Shown here: piece by piece, positions 54,922 to 64,000 of the stretch
How positions within the stretch are numbered: the first letter of the stretch is position 1
Layout: every line of letters begins with the position of its first letter
Translations under genes and position numbers: made by a program
Notes under the pieces: model-generated
What the model saw: the letters and a program-made list of their open reading frames with translations, nothing else
Told to the model about the DNA's origin: nothing
Database searches by the model: none
Origin: Imbricaverruca yamaguchii
Lineage: Eukaryota > Arthropoda > Thecostraca > Neoverrucidae
Direction: 5' to 3'
Length of the DNA: 64,000 nucleotides
Assembly (NCBI GenBank): GCA_034440575.1
Contig: JAOTOL010000425.1
Span: 1 to 64,000 of the forward strand

Positions 54922-55690
54922 TTGCCAACTCAGGAATATTCCAATATTTTCCGCCAAGGCAATAGAACCTCAAAGTCTGCAACTAGGGACAGCAGCAGTT
55001 CAAGGGGACAGAGTGATAGTTCATCTAGTGATAAAAGAACTCCTCAGTATGAAAAAGTCAAAGGTGGTTATGGAGCATTTGTTAAGTGTATGATGTTTAA
55101 TGCTCAGGGTATCCGTTCCAAATTTTATGAGTTCAAGTGTTATGTTGCTGAGGAGGAACCAGATTTTGTTTGCATTACGGAGGCATGGGTCAGTGAAGGG
55201 TATTTTGGCGATAACTTAAAGAACTATGAGATCCAGGGATACAATATGTTTTCGTGCAATAGGGGTCCAGCAATGAAAGGGGGAGGGGGTGGGGGGGGTG
55301 TAATGCTCTATATGAATAGCTTATTCAGTTTTCAAAAAGTAGCAGGTGGGGATAAAAATGTGTCTGTGGATTCCATTTGGCTTGATGTCACTGTGGGAAA
55401 AGGCAACAGAAATACCCTAGGATAGGAGCTTTCTGCCGATCAGGAACCCTGCCATATTCTCAGCAACTGGAGCTTGACAAGGTGATTTGTGAGGAAATCA
55501 GTAGAAACTTTAAGAGGAAGTGCCTTATTCTTGGTGACTTTAATCTAAAAGGTTATGAAAATGCTGGTGTTGGCTCCCCATCATGCAAAATGTTTAGGAA
55601 ATGCCTTGAAGAGGACCTGTTCTTACACCAGTTTGTGTCAGAACCGTCTCAAACCGTCAAATTGCTATGTAACATTTTCTTCTCAGACAA
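54922..55690 (+). pseudogene. CR1-like endonuclease fragment, frameshifted
   Basis: MMFNAQGIRSKFYEFKCYV and PDFVCITEAWVSEGYFGDNL are the N-terminal block of an APE endonuclease (catalytic E in ITEAW). A poly-G stretch encodes Gly7. After a frame change near 55420 it continues KRKCLILGDFNLKGYEN. The final S-D-H block and RT are missing. Confidence 0.8.
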
Positions 55691-56318
55691 ACTGAATATT
55701 ATCTGGCTGTTCCAAAATGTACTGCCAAAAAGCCAGTTGTCGACTTGTCTGCACTTACATGGCGTTACAAGGGGCCAGCCACCTGGCCTTGGACACAATC
55801 ACATGGGTCATAGAAATTGTTTCCAGGTGGTTCCGTGGCTCCTGGCACGTCGAAAACACTCTGTCTCTAGCTTGACGGGCTTCTGAGATTGTGTGGGGAT
55901 AACCCGAATCTAACCGCCATCCCCATTTGGCGTGATAATCACCAAATCGGTGTGGGGAGATCTGACAGCAAACTCCCTCTGAAATGCATTAATTACAACC
56001 AACATTGGCGTTATCCACCGGGATTACACGCTACAAGTTCACACACTTTGGCTAGGTTACAACTCAGAAGCAAAGTTGCTGACATGTGCATATGTACGCA
56101 AAGTTATTGAAAACGGTTAAGTGCAGCAATTTTCAGGCGACTTGTTAGCAATGTGCATCATGGATCTTTTCCCAGTAACAAGTATTGCCAGGTGTGACTG
56201 AAACGTGCGTGCTCAAGAGCATATGGAACGTAACTACAGGGTCACAAGTTTTATCACAGTTAAAACGAAGTTAAACACTAGTTTACCACAGTCCTGGCCG
56301 TGTTACTTCAAATGACAA

Positions 56319-56325
<7 letters not shown>
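55691..56325. other. No gene recognised
   Basis: Low-copy sequence after the LINE break. Nothing recognised. Confidence 0.4.

Positions 56326-56398
<73 letters not shown>
56326..56398. repeat. (TA)n microsatellite 1
   Basis: About 60 bases of TA dinucleotides with slight imperfections, at the left edge of the 836-bp tandem duplication. Confidence 0.95.
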
Positions 56399-56399
<1 letters not shown>

Positions 56400-57196
56400 C
56401 CGGCGCATATAAATTCCTATAACCATATATATATGAGTGTAGATGTTCATATGTTTAAGTGTGTGGGTGTTTGTGCATGAGGTATAGGAGCGTTTTGGAT
56501 AATCGAATGATGCAGCCCGTCATGTATGTACAGATAATATTGTAGCAACAACGAAATAAATCCAACCAACCAACCAACGTCAAATGGGCAGTTACAGCGC
56601 ACGTGCATCAAATCCCCACCGTAGAATCCTTTACCAGGCACTGAAGAAGCTGTGTTTGTCGTCCATATGCTGACATTTAAATAGTCATTGCGTTGATTAT
56701 TGCGCTGAGATAATCACACTGCTGCACTAGTTCCCGACTATATGTTGAAGGAGATTGGAGAGGAAAGCATCAAAACAGCTCGATTGGCAGTTGAAGCAAA
56801 TTAGAGCGAGTGGAAGTCACTAGTCTTTCCCCGGAACCAATTGAGCACCAGCGGGTATATCCAAGAATGGCTGCAGCGCAACCAGAATTATCTTACCTAA
56901 GAAAGTGCTCATTTCCAATGTATATTTTAAACCATTGACGTCACGTTAGAGGTATGAAGGTTCCCAGCCAGTTCTGGTGGACACAATGCGAGGGGCCAGC
57001 CAAGCTATTCATGGACACTAATCGTACTGAGGTTAGGCGATAATTATCCCCTGTGGTGTATTGGGCCGATCGTTTTCTTCAGTCCACCTTCCTTTTGATC
57101 TCGACGTTGTCAGCCATCCATGTCCCTGTCCAGCAAAGGGAACTGACAGATCAGATGTGTTTCGTTTGGATATAAGGCTGGATAAAATGAGGACAA

Positions 57197-57197
<1 letters not shown>
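56400..57197 (+). repeat. 836-bp tandem duplication, unit 1
   Basis: Starts GGCGCATATAAATTCCTATA and ends GGATAAAATGAGGACAAGTA, then runs into (TA)n. Matches 57236-58033 with an 836-base offset and few differences. Contains CCAACCAACCAACG. No gene recognised. Confidence 0.92.

Positions 57198-57235
<38 letters not shown>
57198..57235. repeat. (TA)n microsatellite 2
   Basis: Pure TA run joining the two 836-bp units. Confidence 0.95.
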
Positions 57236-57239
<4 letters not shown>

Positions 57240-58033
57240 CGCATAAATATTCCTATAACCATATATATATGAGTGTAGATGTTCATGTGTTTAAGTGTGT
57301 GGGTGTTTGTGCATGAGGTATAGGAGCGTTTTGGATAATCGAATGCTGCAGCCCGTCATGTATGTACAGATAACATTGTAGCAACAACGGAATAAATCCA
57401 ACCAACCAACCAACGTCAAATGGGCAGCTACAGCGCACGTGCATCAAATCCCCACCTTAGAATCCTTTATCAGGCACTGAAGAAGCTGTGTTTGTCGTCC
57501 ATATGCTGACATTTAAATAGTCATTGCGATGATTATTGCGCTGAGATAATCACACTGCTGCACAAGTTCCCGACTATATGTTGAAGGAGATTGGAGAGGA
57601 AAGCATAAAAATAGCTCGATTGGCAGTTGAAGCAAATTAGAGAGAGTGGAAGTCACTAGTCTTCCCCGGAACCAATTGAGCACCAGCGGGTATATCCAAG
57701 AATGGCTGCAGCGCAACCAGAATTATCTTACCTAGGAAAGTGCTCATTTCCAATGTATATTTTAAACCATTGACGTCACGTTAGAGGTATGAAGGTTCCC
57801 AGCCAGTTCTGGTGGACACAATGCGAGGGCCAGCCAAGCTATTCATGGACACTAATCGTACTGAGGTTATGCGATAATTATCCCCTGTGGTGTATTGGGC
57901 CGATCGTTTTCTTCAGTCCACCTTGCTTTTGATCTCGACGTTGTCAGCCATCCATGTCCCTGTCCAGCAAAGGGAACTGACAAATCAGATGTGTTTCGTT
58001 TGGATATAAGGCTGGATAAAATGAGGAAAAGTA
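57236..58033 (+). repeat. 836-bp tandem duplication, unit 2
   Basis: Second unit, ending GGATAAAATGAGGAAAAGTA, after which the copies diverge into unique sequence. Confidence 0.92.
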
Positions 58034-58607
58034 ATATGTGTGGTCCTTTTACGAATCGTGACGAAACTAAGGTATAGCAACCACCGCAAAAATACATTTG
58101 AGGTGACAACTCATGGCATGTATAAACTTTTCACTCGAAACAAATCCCACCCCACTTTCTTGTACATGCGCGGTGAAGACTACCAATTTACTGTGAATGT
58201 TACCATGCTCATATCTGCACGTGTGTCTAGATGGAATTTTTGGACGAGTCAGCTGCTCCAACTATATTGCGCTTACATATTTCCGCGAAAACAACCAGAA
58301 GTTGGTGATGTTGACAAGTCATGCTTCCTTGCTCTCTTTTCTTCTTCGTTTTCGCTATTTTCAAATACCAGGTGGACAGAAATCTTTATGAAAGTGAAGT
58401 GGGGGTTTGAGATGCGATTGTTACTCCCTTGCTTACACCATTGCAGATTGGTATGCCATTGGAGAACATATATGCACAGATAATTTCACCTACACATGTG
58501 CATGTGTAGGTGCACATATGCATGTGTTTTCACATACACATGTGCACATATAATTACACATGCACACGTGGTGGTACAAGCGTGTAAGTGCTGGTAAAAA
58601 CTAATCA
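58034..58607. other. No gene recognised; TGCACATATGCATGTG patch
   Basis: Contains CACATGTGCATGTGTAGGTG-type palindromic microsatellite near 58490-58570. A 147-codon frame (58040-58483) overlaps the tandem unit edge and has no known motif. Confidence 0.4.
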
Positions 58608-58916
58608 TTGGACCCAGGCAAGATGAACGTGCTGTGCAGCGACGATGCGTCGAGGTGCTTTGCTTTTTTACATGGTGTTACTGTAGGGAATATGTCCAGC
58701 AAGAACACAATCAAGTACATGTGGGACAGAAGGAAAGATGTCTCCATGATCGTCCTGCAAGTTTTTGCTGTTTTAGCTATCCTGGACGAGTTGGTTCGTA
58801 AGCATGCCCAGTATTTCATCAATGCTTATCCACGGGATACCATTGGTGGATCCACTGGATACCAGGGACGGATCCACGGGAGTGGCACTCCAGCACTGCT
58901 CCTCGACCGGGTTTGA
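58608..58916 (+). CDS. Unassigned ORF, 102 aa, one hydrophobic segment
   Basis: Open frame with two early Met codons; the second has context CAAGATGAA. Residues near VSMIVLQVFAVLAILDELV form a possible membrane segment. Downstream, in another frame (59182-59400), a peptide with TWVGLAVLVSIFLTRWI is also hydrophobic. These could be two exons of a membrane protein or chance frames. I do not recognise a family. Confidence 0.25.
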   Translation: MDPGKMNVLCSDDASRCFAFLHGVTVGNMSSKNTIKYMWDRRKDVSMIVLQVFAVLAILDELVRKHAQYFINAYPRDTIGGSTGYQGRIHGSGTPALLLDRV

Positions 58917-60201
58917 TGTTACAGCTTGCCTTTCCGGTATCTCGTTACAAAATTCATGGGCGCTGCATAACCTCGGTAGTCGATGCGCCCCTAAACTCCA
59001 ATAACCAACCAACCATCGTTCCAAATTTCCATTTAAAGAACAGCACGAAATACCATGTTCTGCAAAACCAAGTCGTGAGCAGACCAGTTGAAGCTCCAAT
59101 ATTAGCACGGCATAGTCGCTGGGCACTTAGAGAACAAGATATCTGACAACAGGCATGCATCGATGCAATTGAAGCCGCTGGTTGCAAGCAACATTATTAT
59201 CCTGCCCCTGCCATGGACACGTCTGCATGGTATTCTGGAACAAGTTGGTCTACCTAGCGGAAACTCAGTTGGACCAAGCCATGCGTATCCTGACAACGAA
59301 GAATGCTGGGAATACCTGGGTGGGACTGGCCGTTCTCGTCTCCATTTTCCTTACCCGCTGGATTCGACCAATAGACAATCATAGGGACACCACTAGCTAA
59401 GTTAAGCAATCGAGTCACCTGTGTCTGCCCAGTTTCCTTACAATATCTTATGTTGATATACACTAACTAGCTACTAAAGGAATATGACCAACATCAACAA
59501 AACGTCTAGCTGAACTTATTGACCATTTAATCTAGTTCCACTCACACTAGAGACCCAACTGTCACTCTGCTTAGAGAAATTACAACAAGCGAAGGTAATC
59601 AGGGAAATGTCTTACTCGGGTTCCACTATAATAGCTACGGATAGCGACTGTTAAAGATGCAAATCCTTAGCAAGCACAAAAACAACAGCTCGAACTCAAC
59701 TAGGATGGGAAAATTTGCATCAAGAGAAATGCAAGCTCGCTAACATAACTTCGCAAAGAAAAGCAACAAACACAAGAAAGAAAACATCACACTATTCCGA
59801 TAACTAACCGTCCAAGCTTTTTCAGCAGCGTTGCCGTGCCATCTGTAACATTGCGTCCACGTGGTTATGCGACCTCATCGCTGCCTATAGAAGACCTGCT
59901 TAGCCAAGATAAGTCAGATAAACACCAAGTAAACAAACTAACCTGCCTGACTTAGACTAGTAGCTAACACAGTACAAACTCTCGCTCTATGAAATAAACC
60001 ACATGTGCTCAGATCTTTCCTCACCAGTCTTACATCGTCACAGAACGGAGCAAACACGTTCGAACGCTGATGGTGTTGGTCATGGTGTGTATTTTTACGA
60101 TGCTTCTTTTATCTTCCATTTACGTACATAACCTGAACTTGTGATTCTCATGAAGTCCAAACGCTTGATGACTATGATTTTATCACGACGAGAACCGATG
60201 A
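58917..60201. other. No supported gene
   Basis: Low-copy AT-rich DNA with several short overlapping frames at 58954-59463. Nothing recognised apart from the hydrophobic peptide noted at 59182-59400. Confidence 0.35.
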
Positions 60202-61945
60202 GAGAGCATCACAGGCTGTGGAGCATAGAGTGTGCTAAAGCTTTAGCAACTCCCTAGGTATCATTTTCAGGCGATCTATGGAGTATTCAGAAGTACCTGA
60301 AGATTGGAGAAATGCAAGTGTAGTACCAATTTTCAAAAAAGGGAAATAGGAAGAGTGTAGGAAACTACAGGCCAGTCAGTTTGACCTCATTAGTTTGCAA
60401 AGTACTAGAAAAGCTGGTTAAACAGAATGTTCAGATTCATCTTGATAGGCACAACCTTTTAAGGGATACTCAACATGGATTTCGATCTCAAAGGTCTTGT
60501 TTAACTAACCTATTGGAGTTCATTGAGTATGTTACCAAAGAAGTAGACAATGAAAGCAGGATGGATGTTGTGTACTTGGACTTTAGCAAAGCGTTTGATA
60601 AAGTTCCACATGGAAGGTTAATTCATCAATTACAACAACATGGGATTGTAGGAAAAGTTCTACATTGGATTGAAGCATGGTTGCAGGGAAGGAAACAAAG
60701 GGTAGTATTGAATGGATGTAAATCTGGTTGGAAAGATGTTCTGAGTGGAGTGCCACAGGGCTCTGTTCTAGGGCCCCTCCTCTTTATCATCTTTGTGAAC
60801 AACATTGAAGTAGGGCTGAGGAATAGAGTGTTCAAATTTGCTGATGACATCAAGCTGGTAGGAGTGGCTAACAGCAGAGATCAATCTAGTAATATTCAAC
60901 TAGATTTGGACGACCTAAAAGAGTGGGCTGATCAATGGCAGATGACTTTCAACTATGATAAGTGTAAGGTTATGCATATAGGGTCTGCAGGCGAGACATT
61001 CAGTTATAAAATGGGAGGGAGGAACTGGATGTTATTGAAGAGGAAAGGGACCTAGGTGTGTTGGTCTCAAAAGACCTTAAAGCAGAAAAACAATGTATCT
61101 CAGCTAGAAATAGGGCACTCAGAATGCTGGGACTCATTAATAGAAGTGTGAAATATAAGAGCAGGGAAGTCATGAAAAAGCTGTACTTAGCATATGTGCG
61201 GCCCCACTTGGAGTACTCTGTACAAGCATGGAGCCCCTACCTAGAAAAGGATATAGATATGTTAGAAAGAGTCCAGCGCAAAGCCACTAGACTCGTCAGT
61301 GGATTAAGTGACTTAGAATATGGAGAAAGGCTTAATGCATTAGATATGTACTCACTCAAGTATAGGAGATTAAGGGGAGACATGATTGAAATGTACAAAA
61401 TTGTTAGAGGGCTAGATCAGGTCAATTTGAATGATGCTATGCAGTTTAGAGTATCCCATAGGGGTCATCAATTCAGGTTAGACAAAATGAGGTGCAGGAC
61501 AGTTAAACGACAACAGGTCTTCAGTCAAAGGGTTGTTGACCAATGGAATAGGCTGCCTGCTGATGCAGTGGGGAGTCCCTCATTGAATGTCTTTAAAAGT
61601 AGGGTGGATAATTTTTTTAGACAGGAAAATGTTGTTTTTGAATTCTAACTTGTGATGCATGGGATATTGAGTATTTTCACTAGCTATATAGGGTATAACA
61701 TTATGCTAGTATTATGTTGTACTATATGGGGTGTACCTAGCAGTGGATTTGGCAACTTCCTTTGCGATGTCATACTGATGAGATTGGCTGTGGTGGCACA
61801 GGTGGAGGGATTGCATGGGTTTGGAATTGATAGGTGTGAACATGTACTTTCTAATATCTTCTAGACAGGCTTGACCCAGATGGGCCCTTGTGCCCCTTAT
61901 TAAGCCTTAACACTTTATGACTTTATGACTTTATGAGAGCATCAC
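60202..61945 (+). mobile_element. CR1-like LINE, copy 2, with 11-bp target-site duplications
   Basis: The element is 60213-61934. GAGAGCATCAC flanks it at 60202-60212 and 61935-61945. It is 5'-truncated within the linker before the RT and ends in ACTTTATGACTTTATGACTT. It differs from copy 1 at only a handful of sites, implying recent activity of the family. Confidence 0.93.
60381..61648 (+). pseudogene. CR1-like reverse transcriptase, copy 2
   Basis: Open as 60381-61055 and 61058-61648, split by a small deletion after KMGGR. RT motifs SKAFDKVPHGRL, SGVPQGSVLGPLL and FADD are intact. The C-terminus is complete here (SPSLNVFKSRVDNFFRQENV). An upstream frame break (60345-60352) precedes NYRPVSLTSL. 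The 70-codon frame after it (61652-61864) is the 3' UTR and recurs in all three copies. Confidence 0.9.
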
Positions 61946-62134
61946 CACATTTTGAAACACAATCTGCTACGCCACGTTCCAGAAACAAACCTGACAACGA
62001 ATCGTGGGAATCTAACAATTCAGACGTATGGAACTAGACTCACCCTCTCTTTCACCTTTCGTATATTTAAGTGTGGCATTGAGATGTAGTTAACACCATT
62101 ACGGCAACGTAAACAACACTGGAATTACCCATTG
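61946..62134. other. Unique spacer
   Basis: Short low-copy sequence between the LINE and the SINE. Nothing recognised. Confidence 0.4.
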
Positions 62135-62402
62135 AAAAAAAAAAATTGATCCCAGTTGTTGCTGGGGTGGCTTCAGGAGCCAGGTTTCTATTGCTAAGCA
62201 GAGCTTGTTGCGTGAACCCTGGCCCCACCACCCGATCCAGCAGCTCCAGTTCAATGGCAGGATTTAGACCGAAAGTTTAACGTGCCGCCAATGCACCGAC
62301 ACGGCCGCCCGGTAGCTCATCCCCGGCCTTCGGGCCAGCTGCCAACTGACACTCCCGGCCGGGGGCTAAATGCGAGCGCGCGAAGCGACCCGAACCCTGT
62401 GT
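62135..62402 (-). mobile_element. SINE-2 copy 2, 5'-truncated
   Basis: On the minus strand the body CAGGGTTCGGGTCGC...ACGCAACAAGCTCTGC matches 50380-50640 and ends in a poly(A) (T side at 62135-62147 reads AAAAAAAAAA on plus). It starts at the B box and directly abuts the 3' end of the LINE at 62403. Confidence 0.8.
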
Positions 62403-64000
62403 TAAAGTCATAAAGTCATAAAGTGTTAAGGCTTAATAAGGGCCACAAGGGCCCATCTGGGTCAAGCCTGTCTAGAAGATATTAGAAAGTACATGTTCAC
62501 ACCTATCGATTCCAAACCCATGCAATCCCTCCACCTGTGCCACCACAGCCAATCTCATCAGTATGACATCGCAAAGGAAGTTGCCAAATCCACTGCTAGG
62601 TACACCCCATATAGTACAACATAATACTAGCATAATGTTATACCCTATATAGCTAGTGAAAATACTCAATATCCCCTGCATCACAAGTTAGAATTCAAAA
62701 ACAACATTTTCCTGTCTAAAAAATTATCCACCCTACTTTTAAAGACATTCAATGAGGGACTGCCCACTGCATCAGCAGGCAGCCTATTCCATTGGTCAAC
62801 AACCCTTTGACTGAAGACCTGTTGTCGTTTAACTGTCCTGCACCTCATTTTGTCTAACCTGAATTGATGACCCCTATGGGATACTCTAAACTGCAGAGCA
62901 TCATTCAAATTGACCTGATCTAGCCCTCTAACAATTTTGTACATTTCAATCATGTCTCCCCTTAATCTCCTATACTTGAGTGAGTACATATCTAATGCAT
63001 TAAGCCTTTCTCCATATTCTAAGTTACTTAATCCACTGACGAGTCTAGTGGCTTTGCGCTGGACTCTTTCTAACATATCTATATCCTTTTCTAGGTAGGG
63101 GCTCCATGCTTGTACAGCGTACTCCAAGTGGGGCCGCACATATGCTAAGTACAGCTTTTTCATGACTTCCCTGCTCTTATATTTCACACTTCTATTAATG
63201 AGTCCCAGCATTCTGAGTGCCCTATTTCTAGCTGAGATACATTGTTTTTTCTGCTTTAAGGTCTTTTGAGACCACCACACCTAAGTCCCTTTCCTCTTCA
63301 ATAACATCCAGTTCCCTCCCTCCCATTTTATAACTGAATGTCTCGCCTGCAGACCCTATATGCATAACCTTACACTTATCATAGTTGAAAGTCATCTGCC
63401 ATTGATCAGCCCACTCTTTTAGGTCGTCCAAATCTAGTTGAATATTACTAGATTGATCTCTGCTGTTAGCCACTCCTACCAGCTTGATGTCATCAGCAAA
63501 TTTGAACACTCTATTCCTCAGCCCTACTTCAATGTTGTTCACAAAGATGATAAAGAGGAGGGGCCCTAGAACAGAGCCCTGTGGCACTCCACTCAGAACA
63601 TCTTTCCAACCAGATTTACATCCATTCAATACTACCCTTTGTTTCCTTCCCTGCAACCATGCTTCAATCCAATGTAGAACTTTTCCTACACTCCCATGTT
63701 GTTGTAATTGATGAATTAACCTTCCATGTGGAACTTTATCAAAAGCTTTGCTAAAGTCCAAGTACACAACATCCATCCTGCTTTCATTGTCTACTTCTTT
63801 GGTAACATACTCAATGAACTCCAATAGGTTAGTTAAACAAGACCTTTGAGATCGAAATCCATGTTGAGTATCCCTTAAAAGGTTGTGCCTATCAAGATGA
63901 ATCTCAACATTCTGTTTAACCAGCTTTTCTAGTACTTTGCAAACTAATGAGGTCAAACTGACTGGCCTGTAGTTTCCTACACTCTTCCTATTTCCCTTTT
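62403..64000 (-). mobile_element. CR1-like LINE, copy 3, continues past the window
   Basis: The 3' tail AAAGTCATAAAGTCATAAAG begins right at the SINE edge. RT pieces are 63956-63228 and 63280-62681, overlapping through one extra base in an A run near 63245. Motifs are identical to copies 1 and 2 except for a few residues. Confidence 0.93.
62681..63956 (-). pseudogene. CR1-like reverse transcriptase, copy 3
   Basis: Contains TSLVCKVLEKLVKQNVEIHL, SKAFDKVPHGRL, GVPQGSVLGPLLFI and FADD. The single frameshift after SKDLKAEK is the only clear break in the window. The C-terminus is SLNVFKSRVDNF then frameshifted. Confidence 0.9.

Larger units (their letters stand above)
53540..55690 (+). mobile_element. 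5' part of a CR1-like LINE, 3'-incomplete
   Basis: Holds a complete ORF1 with an esterase-like domain, then the start and middle of an endonuclease, and then stops near 55690 without RT or 3' end. Target-primed insertion normally loses the 5' end, so loss of the 3' part points to later deletion, recombination or interruption. The endonuclease differs clearly from that of the 34-37 kb element, so it is a separate subfamily. The 5' boundary is approximate. Confidence 0.75.

Noticed and set aside
61652..61864. 70-codon ORF identical in three places (also 34403-34615 and 62472-62684)
   Set aside because: It lies in the 3' UTR of the CR1-like LINE and is shared only because the element copies are recent.

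Overview
This is nuclear DNA from an invertebrate animal. It has GT-AG introns in a four-repeat annexin gene, tRNA-derived SINEs, several clades of non-LTR retrotransposons, long inverted repeats, degenerate satellites and many micro- and minisatellites. There are no bacterial operons or ribosome-binding sites. The species cannot be named from sequence alone. Degenerate TTAGG-like runs in one intron fit an arthropod but do not prove it.

Layout. 1-9.1 kb: two ~2 kb inverted arms (about 95% alike by eye) around a 5.1 kb centre holding a ~280-bp degenerate satellite, a possible LINE ORF1 remnant and a SINE. 9.1-12.2 kb: low-copy DNA with minisatellites. 12.4-19.2 kb: an annexin gene on the minus strand, rebuilt here as seven exons (315 residues plus a possible short N-terminal extension). 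Its introns carry SINEs and tandem arrays, including ten 73-bp copies of an exon end with its 5' splice site. 20.1-26.5 kb: a decayed LINE on the minus strand with ORF1, EN, RT and a 41-nt poly(A) tail (poly-T on the plus strand). 27.7-34.3 kb: a second long inverted repeat (2.26 kb arms, 1.2 kb spacer) with an RT fragment in each arm. 34.3-37.1 kb: a CR1-like LINE.

39.4-41.1 kb and 44.9-46.4 kb: a direct duplication of a small two-exon candidate gene for a Cys/His-rich protein. Its introns and flanks are about 92-95% alike while the coding exon has diverged strongly. This is the best candidate for something undescribed. 48.4-55.7 kb: LINE 3' and 5' fragments, a second satellite interrupted by a SINE plus a hammerhead-like hairpin, and a DNA-transposon protein remnant. 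56.4-58.0 kb: an 836-bp tandem duplication bounded by (TA)n. 60.2-64 kb: two more near-identical CR1-like copies, one with 11-bp target-site duplications, and a SINE.

The genes do not form a pathway. The annexin is the only clear conserved cellular gene. Most other coding sequence belongs to mobile elements, which have shaped splice sites, duplications and palindromes here.
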